Counted from the stretch's first letter, positions 25,001 to 33,775 are shown. The stretch: 64,000 bases of DNA from Rhyzopertha dominica (GCA_025024175.1 QCXZ01000001.1:42154942-42218941), one strand, 5' to 3'. Translations and numbers: made by a program. Notes: generated by a model from the letters alone, not told the origin.

Positions 25001-25708
25001 TGATAGGTGATGGGACGCTATAGTAAATAATTACTGTAGTCTTTGCCACACGATAAGAAATAGTGCATGTTACTAATTACGGTAGGTGATAAATGAGTTT
25101 TGGAATGAGTGACATAATAGCATAATAGCAATAATGGCATTTGCCAGTATAATATTAATTAATCAGGGTGCATTTTTATAATACAAATGCTGTTGCTTAC
25201 CCCGCACTGTTTTCCAAAATATTCTGGATGGTGCCCTAAAGTGGAATGGGCCACGTGCAGGATTTACATTGCAGCGCTTGCGAAGAAAAGACAGATACTT
25301 CAGTTTATTTCTAGAAACAAACAATAAGTACACCTTATTTGAACATGCATGTGGAACACTTACCTATAAAAATTACCAGATATATTTAACTGCTCGCATC
25401 GTACCACAACGATCCTATTTCCCTCCAGCAGAGTTTTTGCTACAATAGCGGCCAAACGACCAAGCAAATGGCCTTTGCCGTCGATTAATATAGGCTGAAA
25501 GAAGAAAACACATTCTAAACACGTGTTGCGGTACTCTAAATGTAGAGGTTAAAGCACCAAAGACTGCTACATTACAAAAATGTATATAGAAAAGTAGACT
25601 CAAAAATTGGTAAAAAACCGTTAAATGAGTTATTAAGATATTAAAGAATTTAGTAAATTTCAAAATACGCTAACTTTTTCACTCTACCTTTTTGCTAAAT
25701 CCCGTCAT
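13012..25708 (-). CDS. RpL13A: 60S ribosomal protein L13a
   Basis: RpL13A is a protein of the large ribosomal subunit. Five coding exons join in frame: 25708-25688 (MTGFSKK), 25494-25364 ([20 protein letters not shown] to ISGNFYR), 25310-25201 ([13 protein letters not shown] to WKTVRG), 20641-20496 ([11 protein letters not shown] to LKPGRK) and 13218-13012 ([16 protein letters not shown] to NNYGYN, then TAA). All introns are GT-AG. The total is 204 aa, the usual insect length. The first two introns are short (193 and 53 bp), but introns 3 and 4 are 4.6 and 7.3 kb because they are packed with transposons. That is unusual for a ribosomal protein gene. The start follows a pyrimidine tract typical of such mRNAs. 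Nothing in the coding sequence suggests a pseudogene. Confidence 0.98.
14597..15652 (+). pseudogene. Mariner-like transposase (DUF4817-type helix-turn-helix, DDD core), frameshifted
   Basis: The ATG at 14597 starts [16 protein letters not shown], a DUF4817-type N-terminal helix-turn-helix ([20 protein letters not shown]). A second frame at 14815-14960 gives [20 protein letters not shown]. The core returns to the first frame at 14978-15652: MFCDEST (first Asp), [30 protein letters not shown] (second Asp), [18 protein letters not shown] and CDFFLWGYV (third Asp). I count 41 residues between the second and third acidic residues, which would fit a DD41D mariner group. Two frameshifts, near 14800 and 14960, make it inactive. 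Related remnants occur near 19780, 42916 and 61880. Confidence 0.88.
15998..16734. mobile_element. hAT-type MITE, 737 bp, nested in the mariner-like element
   Basis: The termini are CAGTGATGGGCG and CGCCCATCACTG. Perfect 8-bp duplications CTTCTTAG (15990-15997 and 16735-16742) flank it. The interior is AT-rich with no transposase. It interrupts the right inverted repeat of the 13531-17379 element, so it inserted later. Confidence 0.92.
17504..17712. repeat. Hairpin-forming inverted repeat (small MITE-like)
   Basis: The left arm (from CTAATCCCATACA to AAGATTTAAAATGAAA) pairs with the right arm (TTTCATTTTAAATCTTACAA to TGTATGGGGTTAG). The inner 35-40 bp match almost perfectly around a loop of about 55 nt; outer parts are imperfect. 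No coding signal is seen. It lies in RpL13A intron 4. Confidence 0.75.
17913..18483. mobile_element. pogo/Tigger-like MITE, 571 bp
   Basis: The ends CAGTGGAGTCTCGATTATCC and its complement are inverted repeats of about 24 bp with TA on both sides (17911-17912, 18484-18485). This terminus is characteristic of pogo/Tigger-type elements, whose inverted repeats resemble CAGT-GA-TC-GATTATC. There is no transposase, so it is non-autonomous. It lies in RpL13A intron 4. Confidence 0.88.
18722..18842 (-). pseudogene. 5S rRNA pseudogene, full length
   Basis: The minus strand aligns over about 121 nt with eukaryotic 5S rRNA. It has CAACCATACTAC at the start, GCCCGATCACTGAAATTAAG, GGTCAGTACTTGGATG and ACACGGCATGCTGTT at the end, which covers the internal control region. 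The segment between the start and CCCGATCAC has diverged (AT-rich) and no T-run terminator follows. It is therefore a diverged 5S copy or a 5S-derived SINE head. Confidence 0.82.
19780..20215 (+). pseudogene. Mariner-like (DUF4817-type) transposase fragment
   Basis: Two frames translate to the middle of the same transposase family as at 14597. [20 protein letters not shown] is read at about 19820-19880, matching the HPYH-QRVQ-L block. [15 protein letters not shown] then [16 protein letters not shown] is read at about 20015-20150, matching N-HN-W--ENP and IGPYFF. The frame changes between them and the catalytic SDE has decayed. No terminal repeats were found. Confidence 0.72.
20642..22378. other. 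RpL13A intron 3, distal part: AT-rich, no gene
   Basis: I see no open frame of interest, RNA gene or bounded repeat. A box resembling a snoRNA C box near 20713 lacks a matching D box. Confidence 0.35.
22379..22761. mobile_element. hAT-type MITE, 383 bp
   Basis: The ends TAGGGCTGCCATC and GATGGCAGCCCTA are perfect inverted repeats. An exact 8-bp duplication GCTTGGTA (22371-22378 and 22762-22769) flanks it. The interior has GC-rich patches near both ends (TCCGG motifs). It is non-autonomous and lies in RpL13A intron 3. Confidence 0.93.
22815..23281 (+). mobile_element. Non-autonomous Helitron, 467 bp, with internal tandem repeats
   Basis: It starts with TC after an A and ends with a hairpin-like GC stretch and CTAG followed by T (CCAGGCCCGCTAG|T), as expected for a Helitron inserted between A and T. 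The interior holds about three units of roughly 120 bp. Each has AACGGCTGGACTGAT, GCGTTTGGGTGGCGCC and ATGGCGCTGCAGTCGGTAT-like segments. The sequence style matches a Helitron family common in insects. Confidence 0.82.
23282..24224. other. AT-rich intronic sequence
   Basis: No gene, RNA or bounded mobile element is recognised within RpL13A intron 3 here. Confidence 0.3.
24225..24972. repeat. Foldback repeat with nested hairpins
   Basis: An outer arm (about 24411-24540, with CCTGAACA, TTTCAATTTGGA, GTCGCATGCTCC) is complementary to about 24830-24972. Inside, TTCAAGCAGATTTGGAAGTT (24542-24561) pairs with its complement near 24650-24669, giving a hairpin whose loop is only a few bases. A third partial copy of that arm follows at about 24750-24810. 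The left flank (24225-24385, with AGTTCAAATGTCCCAA and GTTTTTCGAAAAGTAG) recurs at 36078-36255, so this is a dispersed family. Confidence 0.75.
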
Positions 25709-25721
25709 GTTTCCAGCAAAG

Positions 25722-25740
25722 CGGAAAAGGCACTTGCCAA
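25722..25740 (-). promoter_or_regulatory. 5' TOP-like tract of RpL13A
   Basis: On the minus strand, CCTTTTCCGC lies 13-22 bases before the RpL13A ATG. Ribosomal protein mRNAs usually start at a C inside such a pyrimidine tract, which makes their translation respond to TOR signalling. The likely transcription start is therefore near 25728-25730. This is inferred from sequence only. Confidence 0.6.
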
Positions 25741-26182
25741 CAGCGCCAAAACCTTTGAACTAAACATTCACTTGTGTTGCCAAACTTCAATTGATATAAT
25801 TCAGAAAAAATAATATTGAAGATCTGCATATTACACGATGCCAGCATCTATGTATGACATCCCAGTAATAACGTTTACTCTTTAGTTTACTATTTTCTAG
25901 ATTGTGAAACCAATCACTAACGAGTGTAATATCGCTTATTGTTTATCTCTTTTATTACAACATGCATAGGTAGTATAATTTTGTGTAGCTCTTCCCTGCC
26001 TGCAAAATGGGACAAATAATAATTATACAAATTCAGATTATTTTTTTAATAAAGTGTATCTGCTTTATTGTTAACAATCTGTAAGACTAGTAAAAATAAA
26101 TTAGGCAAGTCTGAATGACTGATAATGTTTTAAATTTGGCAACGTGCATTACAATTGTCAGTCTGCCTTTCCGTAACATACC
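25741..26182. promoter_or_regulatory. Intergenic region upstream of RpL13A, possible divergent promoter
   Basis: It separates the RpL13A start region from a possible plus-strand exon at 26183. No TATA box is obvious for RpL13A. A second pyrimidine-rich tract, GCCTTTCC (26165-26172), precedes the plus-strand ATG. Confidence 0.35.
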
Positions 26183-26215
26183 ATGAGCGGTAAATTTGAA
26201 AATGGAAAAAGAAAA
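26183..26215 (+). other. Possible small coding or leader exon
   Basis: The sequence ACCATGAGCGGT starts an 11-codon frame (MSGKFENGKRK) that runs to a good donor (AAAA|GTAAGG). A plausible acceptor (TTCATTCAG) follows near 26325, just before the 1-kb MITE. It may be the first exon of an unrecognised short gene or a leader exon of the Pcc1/PIG-P transcript. Its frame does not fit the Pcc1 exon 2 phase directly. I do not recognise the peptide. Confidence 0.3.
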
Positions 26216-26356
26216 GTAAGGTCACAAGTCCTGTATACCTGTAAAATTGTTAGTGAAATATTTATATTATAAAATACTTGGCTCATCTGTATGAAACATA
26301 TAAATAATATTGTTTGTTCATTCAGTTCTACTTTTGTTCAACAACCCAATTCTGTT

Positions 26357-27357
26357 GAGACCATAACGAATCCCGGAATGTCGAACCAAGGAAATCGTCG
26401 AATCACCGAACATTCTGTTTGTACGCGACTAACGAACACAAGAAAGTCGAACGGGGGAAAAATTAAACCAGTGGTACTTAAACATATTTTAGTTGTATTG
26501 TATATTTAATAAGTACTTATCAGGTAACTAGGTAATTTTTCTTCCAGCCGACCGTAACTATTACCCTAAAAAATGCAGATTTTTTTAAAATGAGGAGTCG
26601 GCTCAAAACTGTAACTGTACAGACATAAAATATAAATCATTGTCTGCAAAAAGTAATAGGTTTGCCTTCTGAATTCTGTCAATATTTTAAAATGCTTTCT
26701 AAAACTTTATTGAGCATAGTAATATAAAAGACTAATACTTACCTCTTATTTAATCTACCACGGAAATATATTTGCTTATAAGGTATATCATTAACTTATT
26801 TTATTCTAAATAAGACGTCATATGTTTTGTTAAAATTTCGAATTATAACAAAAATCTGAAACAAAATAGGTATGATTATGCTTGAATTTTTAAGACCAAC
26901 TTAAAGGTGGTAGAGATACCGTCAACTATTTGATTCTATGAGGCAACTTCCACGTATTTACAAAAAATAGATGCATTGAGTGTAATATGGCAAGCTTTTA
27001 AAATGCAATGCAATGAAAATAAAGGTTTTCATGAAGTTTGTCACGACATTCTTGCAAGCACCACGTAACGATCTCACATGTTATAATAATTTTAGATCTA
27101 GAGCAGTAATTTATAACATCTTTTATTTATGTACAATACGAAATAATACAAATATGTGGTACTGATGAGGATGGCTACAGACACATTTGTATGTACGGTT
27201 GCATAAGCTACACATACATTCGTACAACATTTGACGTACCGCTGGTATGTAACTAATTTCACTTCTTTCCATGATTCGACGTTTCCTGTGTTCGTCGGTA
27301 CTGGTTTCGCTAGTTAGTAATTCCGTGGTTCGACATTCCGGGATTCGTGGGGATACC
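26357..27357. mobile_element. 1-kb MITE, copy 1 (8-bp target duplication)
   Basis: A 1001-bp block is flanked by an exact 8-bp repeat ATTCTGTT (26349-26356 and 27358-27365). Its ends are imperfect inverted repeats sharing ACGAATCCCGGAATGTCGAA. A near-identical copy lies at 31580-32575. There is no transposase. An 8-bp duplication suggests a hAT or P-like family; the terminal sequence is not one I can name. Confidence 0.85.
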
Positions 27358-27473
27358 ATTCTGTTCTGTGCTACAGCCTAACCTAAACATTTATTTATGC
27401 AGCAGCTCCTAATTTTGGTTGTATTGTGAATATGTTGTGGATATTAAATGAAAGAGCCTAATGGGATCTAATT

Positions 27474-27907
27474 ATGGCAGTTGACTTAGTTAAAGTGTAT
27501 CCTTTTTACGTTTTTATTTGAAAACTCACAGTAATTTAGTTCCATTTTTATTACACATTTCTTCAAATTTAACTTAACTCTTATGATAGAAACGTTGAAA
27601 TACCATTTCCAAACAAACGCACCGCAGAAGTAGTTTACCATGTACTTCGGGTTGATACTGAACCAAAACGTAGTGGCGTAACAAAACAGTTATCGGTCAA
27701 TGATAATCTTTTGTCAGCGTAGGTGATTATTGTTGTCATTAAAATAAATATTGTAATATTATTTGTTTTCACAGGCAGTTTTCAGGCCCAGGCGCAAGGC
27801 AACTGAGAGTGGCAGTGAATGGTTTTTTTGAAAACGTTAAGCTGGTAACTGAAACGATAGAATTTGCTGGCGATCCTGTTAGTGACATATATGATTACTT
27901 CACCTAA
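27474..27907 (+). CDS. EKC/KEOPS complex subunit Pcc1/LAGE3
   Basis: Pcc1/LAGE3 is the small dimerisation subunit of KEOPS, which makes the universal t6A modification of tRNAs. Exons 27474-27496 (MAVDLVK), 27590-27718 (VEIPFPNKRTAEVVYHVL, then EPKRSGVTKQLSV) and 27775-27907 (QFSGPGARQLRVAVNGFFEN to IYDYFT, then TAA) join in frame for 94 aa. The conserved IPFP, VLRVD-EPKRSGVTK and ARQLRVAVN blocks are clear. The first exon is the least certain part, because its donor (AAAGT|GTATCC) is weak, though phase and length fit. One base after the stop, the PIG-P start codon follows, so both are probably made from one dicistronic mRNA. Confidence 0.9.
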
Positions 27908-27908
27908 A

Positions 27909-28382
27909 ATGCAAGAACATACACCCTCACCAACTCCTAGCAGGGCTGTTTATGGATTTGCTATGTTTTTAAGCTTTAAACTGTTCTTCATATTTTACAT
28001 TATTTGGGCTTATGTCCCAGAATCGTGGTTTGAAGAAGTGGGTATTACTTATTTGCCAAACAGGTACTGGAGTGTTTCAGTGCCTCTGTTTTTGTTAACT
28101 GTATTTCTTTTTGCATTTATCATATATCCCAGTTTAGGTTTGTTGATTACTCCAAATATAGATGAACTAAAGACGATATGTGATCAGAAGTCTAAATATC
28201 TTCCTGATAGTAACTCTTGTGGAATGAATTCTCAAGAAATTGGTTTTTGTTGTTGTAACAGTAATAAAATGTGCAAAAAAACAGATTTTTTTAAAAGTCG
28301 GCAACATTCTCCTAGTGAATGCATACCAGTGTTATGTGACTTAAACATCACTGATGTATCAGAACACTTATATCTAAAATAA
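27909..28382 (+). CDS. PIG-P: PIG-P, subunit of GPI N-acetylglucosaminyltransferase
   Basis: PIG-P belongs to the endoplasmic-reticulum complex that transfers GlcNAc to phosphatidylinositol, the first step of GPI-anchor synthesis. The start at 27909 gives MQEHTPSPTPSRAVYGFAMF. Two membrane segments follow, FLSFKLFFIFYIIWAYVP (near residue 20) and VSVPLFLLTVFLFAFIIYP (near 58), and then the family motif TPNIDELKTI. The protein is 157 aa, longer than the roughly 130 aa core because of a Cys- and Ser-rich tail (GFCCCNSNKMCKK). The single exon is in the same transcript path as Pcc1, with TAA-A-ATG spacing. An in-frame upstream ATG at 27864 lies inside Pcc1 and is unlikely to be used. AATAAA overlaps the stop. 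Confidence 0.94.
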   Translation: MQEHTPSPTPSRAVYGFAMFLSFKLFFIFYIIWAYVPESWFEEVGITYLPNRYWSVSVPLFLLTVFLFAFIIYPSLGLLITPNIDELKTICDQKSKYLPDSNSCGMNSQEIGFCCCNSNKMCKKTDFFKSRQHSPSECIPVLCDLNITDVSEHLYLK

Positions 28383-28409
28383 ATTGAAATTATACAGAGA
28401 AGTGCGTTC

Positions 28410-28415
28410 TTTATT
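28410..28415 (-). terminator. Poly(A) signal of TAF10
   Basis: TTTATT on the plus strand is AATAAA on the minus strand, 70 bp beyond the TAF10 stop. It is only about 30 bp from the PIG-P stop, so the two convergent genes have abutting or overlapping 3' ends. Confidence 0.6.
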
Positions 28416-28484
28416 TTTATATAAGTATGTTGCATTACAAGTTACAAGTAAATTTCTTTCATATGCTACATGCTAAGTAAAATT

Positions 28485-31339
28485 TTAAACGTAATAATGG
28501 GGCTTCTTAATTGTGATGCCATACTCTGCAAGAGCAGGTGACAAATCCTCCATAGTCAGGCAGTACCTGCGGTCCTTTGAACCTCTGTTATTCTGTAAAA
28601 ATAAATAAAAAATATATTAAAGTTGTTAATAATATTGTGGAACTTTTTAAGCATAAATTTATCTAAATTAACAAAAAAATCGGTCAACTGGACAATAATA
28701 TAGAAAATTACCAGTGGCGACATGTTGAGGAAGAAAAATAATGAAAAAACAATATTTTCACTAAATATTTCTCAACAAGACCTGACAACAAAGTTTGATT
28801 CTGAAACAGTTTACAAATAATAATGATATACTCATATCCAATCAAATCAAAGAAAAACATGCCTACAGCTACATTACTTGGGTATGATATACCTCAAAGT
28901 AAGGAATGACGCAAAGTGCAACAACACAATCTTCACAATGAAACCTGGTCTCTTTTCAAATTTTTTTACCATTTAGCTTTTTAGAACAACACAGCATCGG
29001 GTTGGAGACTTTTACCTGTAGGTGGTATATAGCTTACAAAATGTCTTCCTATCAGCCTTATAGGATTAACAGCAGATGATAGATGATGACGAGGCCCAGG
29101 TTCCTGTTGATGCAAATGCTCTTTCATTATTTTTCAAACCAAATGGCAAAAAAAGTCTCTGTGCTCAATTCCGTGACCATTCTTCTTGTACAATACAAAT
29201 GCATTCCAAATACACTGTTCGAGGAGATGCTGTATTATTTTTCTCGGCACGATCAACTCCACCCATTGTGTGGTTATATCCATGACTAGTTTCGGGTTCT
29301 AAATGCTTTTGCCGCACTTTTGTCTTGCCTCGACAAAAGATGAATTATGCACTGTACTAATCACAAAAACGTCTTTCTTATCTTTCCACTGCAACACAAG
29401 TATCTTTCCTTCTTGCCAATCCTTCAAAGCGCCTTTTTTCAGCTTATTGTTCTTTCCAGTATCAGGGTATATGTGGTAATAGATCCGACAAGCCCGTGTT
29501 TTGCTCGGGGTTATGGGTGCAAAGTAACCGAAACTACGCAAGTTACATTGGGGCATACCAAAAACTGATATTTTCCACTGATACATGCCCGATATGTACT
29601 AGGCTCTATCCTTAGAAGTAAGCCAAGTTGCCCGAGTGTACATCGGAGCCATAGCAATGAGTCGAACTCAAGCTTCTCAATTTAGAAGCGGAAGAGTGAT
29701 CCCGAGTTTAATAGGGAGTTATCGCCAAGGAGGATAATGAGACTATTCTAACAATATATACAAGTTCATTGGTGATACGATTCTACAGTAAATTTTAACA
29801 AAAAATTTTTTATATAACTCAATGGTAACTCCAAAATATGTTACTCCTTACACCAATTTTTGGACTTGTATGTATATTATTATATTGTAAAATACAAAAA
29901 AATAAATGTAAGTGTAGGCTGTCCACTTTTTGAAAACAAGCGCAAACATTTGGAATTATATTAAGCGATTTCCATTTGTAGCGGTTTGCCTTTTGGTTCA
30001 ACCGCTGGAGTAAGCGCTCATTTTCCATTTAGCGCTGGTTCAAACCATGACGTCATCGGACTAACCCGGTTACTTAAATTCTGTAACCGGCCTCGGAGAT
30101 CGGTTCCAACCAGCGGTTAGTGTATCTATACTTTTTTTATTTCTCTATCGCATGTCTTGATCATTCTACTCCAATAATAATTTGAAAAATCTGACACTGA
30201 CAGCTTCGAGCGCATTTACGATTTTGGGCGTAGTGCGCCTGCTGGTTTCCCTATGCTGTGACGATAGTGAAGCAGTTTTTGATTACAAAACACGCAAATT
30301 AAATGACTACTGACTAGAAGGTATTTAACACATCTATATTTTGTGTATAGCATATAAGTGGATTCCAAGTTTCCAAGCTGAGCTGTGCGACGACTGAGAA
30401 CGAGAAAGCGATCTCCTATTCCAACTGTCTTGTAAAATATCCTTGCAAACAAATACAGCGTTTTTAGGTAGAAATGCGAGAGAACACGACTCCGGAACGG
30501 AATATACATATTAGAATGAGAAAGCAATTTCTTCCCATTGCATCTGTCTTGTGCACAAGAATGTATTATGACCAATAAGTGTACCGTGATAAATATAATA
30601 TACCTAGACATGCATTTTAAAAGGATTGAACAAATAAAAATTTTTGAAAATTGTTTTCGCTATACTACTTTCCATCTGTTGGATATATAAGCAATAACCT
30701 CACTTTTCCTTTACTTTTTATTGTAACCGATGCTTTCCATTTGTAAATCAAATGACATCACGATTTAAAGGGAGACGAGTAACCGCTGTCAGAAATTTAT
30801 CAACCGCTGGTTATAACCGCTAGTACAAATGGTAATCGCTTATTGACATGCTATATTTTTGGTACATTACATAGGGTCCATTCCTATAGGTAGTTAAAAT
30901 GTAAATCGATGTAGAGCTAAAGTGTGATGGGACAGGCGAAAGTGATAATCATATGGTTGTTCTACGCCTAAAACCCAGTTGCTCTTTAAATAATACCAAC
31001 CCTTGAACTGCTGTGACTGCTGGAAGCATTACTCGATCGCATTTTGCAATGTTGCAACGCATCATTGGCAATGTCCGATATAAATTTCTGGGCTGCAATT
31101 GAAATTAGCCGAAGCAATCTAGGATCTTTGGGTTCAAAGCCAGATGTTCTCAAGTAATGGGCAGTTACGGCATCTGGTATCTGAAAGTCCAGCGTAAATA
31201 ATCATTGGCATTTATAGCTTGTTAATTACCATACAGTGGGAGTATAATCTTCCAGCTGGAGTAGAAAATCGCTTAGCGGCTGACCTACAGTCAGATTTTG
31301 GGAATCTTCGTCCATCTTTTCTATCTGTTGATCACTCAT
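28485..31339 (-). CDS. Taf10: TFIID subunit TAF10
   Basis: TAF10 is a histone-fold subunit of TFIID and, in many animals, of SAGA-type complexes. Three coding exons join in phase 0: 31339-31235 ([13 protein letters not shown] to LEDYTPT), 31180-31001 ([44 protein letters not shown]) and 28592-28485 ([20 protein letters not shown] to KKPHYYV, then TAA). The total is 130 aa. It has the short acidic N-terminus, the histone fold (LEDYTP to ALQHCK), and the conserved C-terminal LTMEDL-PAL-EYGI-KKPHY. Introns are GT-AG. Intron 2 (2.4 kb) contains a piggyBac remnant and a MITE. Confidence 0.97.
28905..29590 (-). pseudogene. piggyBac-like transposase C-terminal remnant
   Basis: The minus-strand frames carry the C-terminal third of a piggyBac transposase. 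[20 protein letters not shown] and [13 protein letters not shown] (29470-29350) match the LK-GE---VL-WKDK-DV--LST block. [18 protein letters not shown] and [14 protein letters not shown] (29300-29020) follow, then a decayed cysteine-rich region near 28920. Stops and frame changes interrupt it. It lies in TAF10 intron 2, on the same strand as the gene. Confidence 0.82.
29963..30841. mobile_element. MITE, 879 bp, in TAF10 intron 2
   Basis: The ends AAGCGATTTCCATTTGTA and the complement of TACAAATGGTAATCGCTT are inverted repeats. A 3-bp ATT repeat flanks them (29960-29962, 30842-30844). The subterminal regions carry repeated AACCGCTGG and AGCGGTT motifs. A 3-bp duplication would fit a PIF/Harbinger relative, but the family is not certain. 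A single similar end occurs near 60045-60080. Confidence 0.7.
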
Positions 31340-31571
31340 ACTGAATTGTTATTACCCTTTATCAAACACGGTACATAAATACGCTGTAATTACCGTAGGA
31401 ATAGGTACTGAAAAAACAAATTAATTACATCAATCTACCAAAAAATAAGGTTTATCGCCTACCCAAAACACAAACAGCGAAAGTCGAGACGAAACACCAA
31501 CAAAACAGCAATAATAGCTGCAGTTGACAGAGACAGCGTGACAGCAGGACAGCACCATAGACAGCTGTAAT
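31340..31571. promoter_or_regulatory. TAF10 upstream region ending in a partial satellite unit
   Basis: This is the only unique sequence directly upstream of the TAF10 start. Its distal end (AGCTGTAATGAGGAAGC) is the tail of the tandem unit that resumes at 32577 after a MITE. No TATA box is evident. Confidence 0.35.
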
Positions 31572-31579
31572 GAGGAAGC

Positions 31580-32575
31580 GAGTCCATAACGAATCCCGGA
31601 ATGTCGAACCAAGGAAATCGTCGAACCACCGAACATTCTGTTTGTACGCGACTAACGAACACAAGAAAGTCGAACGGGGGAAAAATTAAACCAGTGGTAC
31701 TTAAACATATTTTAGTTGTATTGTATATTTAATAAGTAGTTATCAGGTTACTAGGTAATTATTCTTCCAGCCGACCGTAACTATTACCCTAAAAATGCAG
31801 ATTTTCTTAAAATGAGGATTCCGCTCAAAACAGTAACAGTACATACATAATATATAAATCATTGTCTGCAAAAAGTAATAGGTTTGCCTTCTGAAATCTG
31901 TCAATATTTTAAAATGCTTTCTAAAACTTTATTGAGCATAGTAATAGAAAAGACTAATACTTACCTCTTATTTAATCTACCATGGAAATATATTTGCTTA
32001 TAAGGTAGTGACATTAACTTATTTTATTCTAAATAAGACGTCATATGTTTTGTTAAAACTTCGAATTATAACAAAAATCTGAAACAAAATAGGTATGATT
32101 ATGCTTGAACTTTTAAAGCCAACTTAAAGGTGGTGGAGATACCGTCAACTATTTGATTCTATGAGGCAACTTCCACGTATTTACAAAAAATAGATGCATT
32201 GAGTGTAATATGGCAAGCTTTTAAAATGCAATGCAATGAAAATAAAGGTTTTCATGAAGGTTGTCACGACATTCTTGCAAGCACCACGTAACGATCTCAC
32301 ATGTTATAATAATTTTAGATCTAGAGCAGTAATTTATAACATCTTTTATTTATGTACAATACGAAATAATACAAATACAATAATATGTGGTACTGATGAG
32401 GATGGCTACAGTCACATTTATATGTACGGTTGCATAAGCTCAACACATACATTCGTACAAAATTTGAGGTACCGCTGGTATGTAACTAATTTCACTTCTT
32501 TCCATGATTCGACGTTTCCTGTGTTCGTCGGTACTGGTTTCGCTAGTTCGTAATTCCGTGGTTCGACATTCCGGG
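31580..32575. mobile_element. 1-kb MITE, copy 2, inserted in a tandem repeat
   Basis: It is nearly identical to 26357-27357 from GAGTCCATAACGAATCCCGG at the left end to GACATTCCGGG at the right end. The left flank is GAGGAAGC (31572-31579). At the right the last 20 or so bases of the element and part of the duplication are missing; only AAGC remains before the tandem unit resumes. Small indels separate the copies. Confidence 0.85.
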
Positions 32576-32576
32576 A

Positions 32577-32930
32577 AGCTGCTTCCAGCAAGCGTATATG
32601 TATATAGTATGGCGTATTAAGTGGAAAGAATAAACTTTTATATTAGTTTAACCAAATACGTTATTAGACAGTCGCCTTATATACGATAAGCTGTAATGAG
32701 GAAGCTGGGTCCAGCAAGCGTATATAGTATGGCGTATTAAGTGGAAGGAATAAACTCTTATGATATTAGTTTAACCAAATATGTTATTAGACGGACGTCC
32801 TAGCCTACCATAAGTTGTAATGGCGAAGCTGGGTCCAGCAAGCGTATACCGTATGCCGTATTAAGTGGAAAGAATCTACTCTTATGGTATTAGTTTATCC
32901 AAATACATTATTAGACGGACGCCCTGGCAT
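32577..32930. repeat. Satellite-like tandem repeat, about 125-bp unit, about 3 copies
   Basis: Units start at 32577, 32703 and 32827 with AGCTG--TCCAGCAAGCGTAT. They share GTATTAAGTGGAA, TTAGTTTA-CCAAATA and ATTAGACGGAC. The third unit is cut near 32930. A fourth partial unit lies left of the MITE (up to 31579), so the MITE split the array. Confidence 0.88.
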
Positions 32931-33544
32931 AATTCTTCACTGTTCAGGCTGTTTTTTCTACCGTCTATTCTGGAAGGTCAGAGCAATCAGGCACTGGAAT
33001 TATAATTATTGTATTCCGCTATAGTGTTTCTGCCCAAAGCCTTATTTTGCCCTTGCTCAAATAAGGGTTCTGTTTTTTATTATTAACTGTTAAGGGCCCT
33101 TAATGTTTTATGCTTTATTCTGGAGGGTCANAGTATCTGAGACTGACATCTTAATTTCTGTNTGGTAAAGTGTCTTTGTACAAANTTTGGTGATGACAAA
33201 CGCTATACTAAGGCTCCAAACAATTTGTATGAAGTTTCCATTCAGTCCTGAGTCACTTTTTCCCATTTGCGACCCTGTGAATGCAAGGAGGTCTAGCTAG
33301 CGTCGCTAGTGTGTCCTGTGGATGTGAAAATTAACTTCAGCCATACAGACAAGCTAGGAAAAATTTTGATAAATAAATAATTAAAGCAGTAAGCTCACTT
33401 CCTGCGGTTTACAAACGTCAGGGCTTTTCTTCCGCTTTAGGTTAGGGTACAGTCATTAAATAAAATACAGTACCGCAACGTCCGCCATATTTGGAGTTAA
33501 AAGTTTGGTGGGAACTCTGGGAACATTCAAATTTCCCAATGTTA
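32931..33544. other. Unassigned sequence with Ns
   Basis: No open frame of note. The phrase TTCTGGA-GGTCA occurs twice (32966 and 33118), hinting at an old duplicated repeat. Confidence 0.3.
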
Positions 33545-33775
33545 ATTACTTCCATATCCAACAGATGAGAAGTATTGCATTTCTCAATCACTTTAAATGC
33601 TCGAAAACTTCCAAAAACAAAATTTGAGCAAAAATTTGTTGTCTGTGGACGCGATAACTTTCGAAAGCCTTAACATATGAACTTCAAATTTGGCATACAT
33701 ATGAATCTCAACTACCCAAAGCAACCTATTGTTTTTGGGGTAAGTAGGGTATAAGAAAAGGGGTGAAATTTTCGC
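33545..33775 (+). repeat. Dispersed repeat, copy in opposite orientation at 55085-55335
   Basis: Shared blocks include TTCCATATCCAACAGATG (TTCCAGATCCAACGGATG in the other copy), GATAACTTTCGAAAG, ATGAACTTCAAATTTGGCA and AACTACCCAAAGC, with ACCCCAAAAACAAT-type sequence at the inner end. This is an unnamed, moderately diverged repeat family. Confidence 0.7.

Noticed and set aside
31430..31664. Three overlapping minus-strand open frames of about 70 codons upstream of TAF10
   Set aside because: They lie across the MITE edge and satellite tail, differ in frame, and have no family resemblance.
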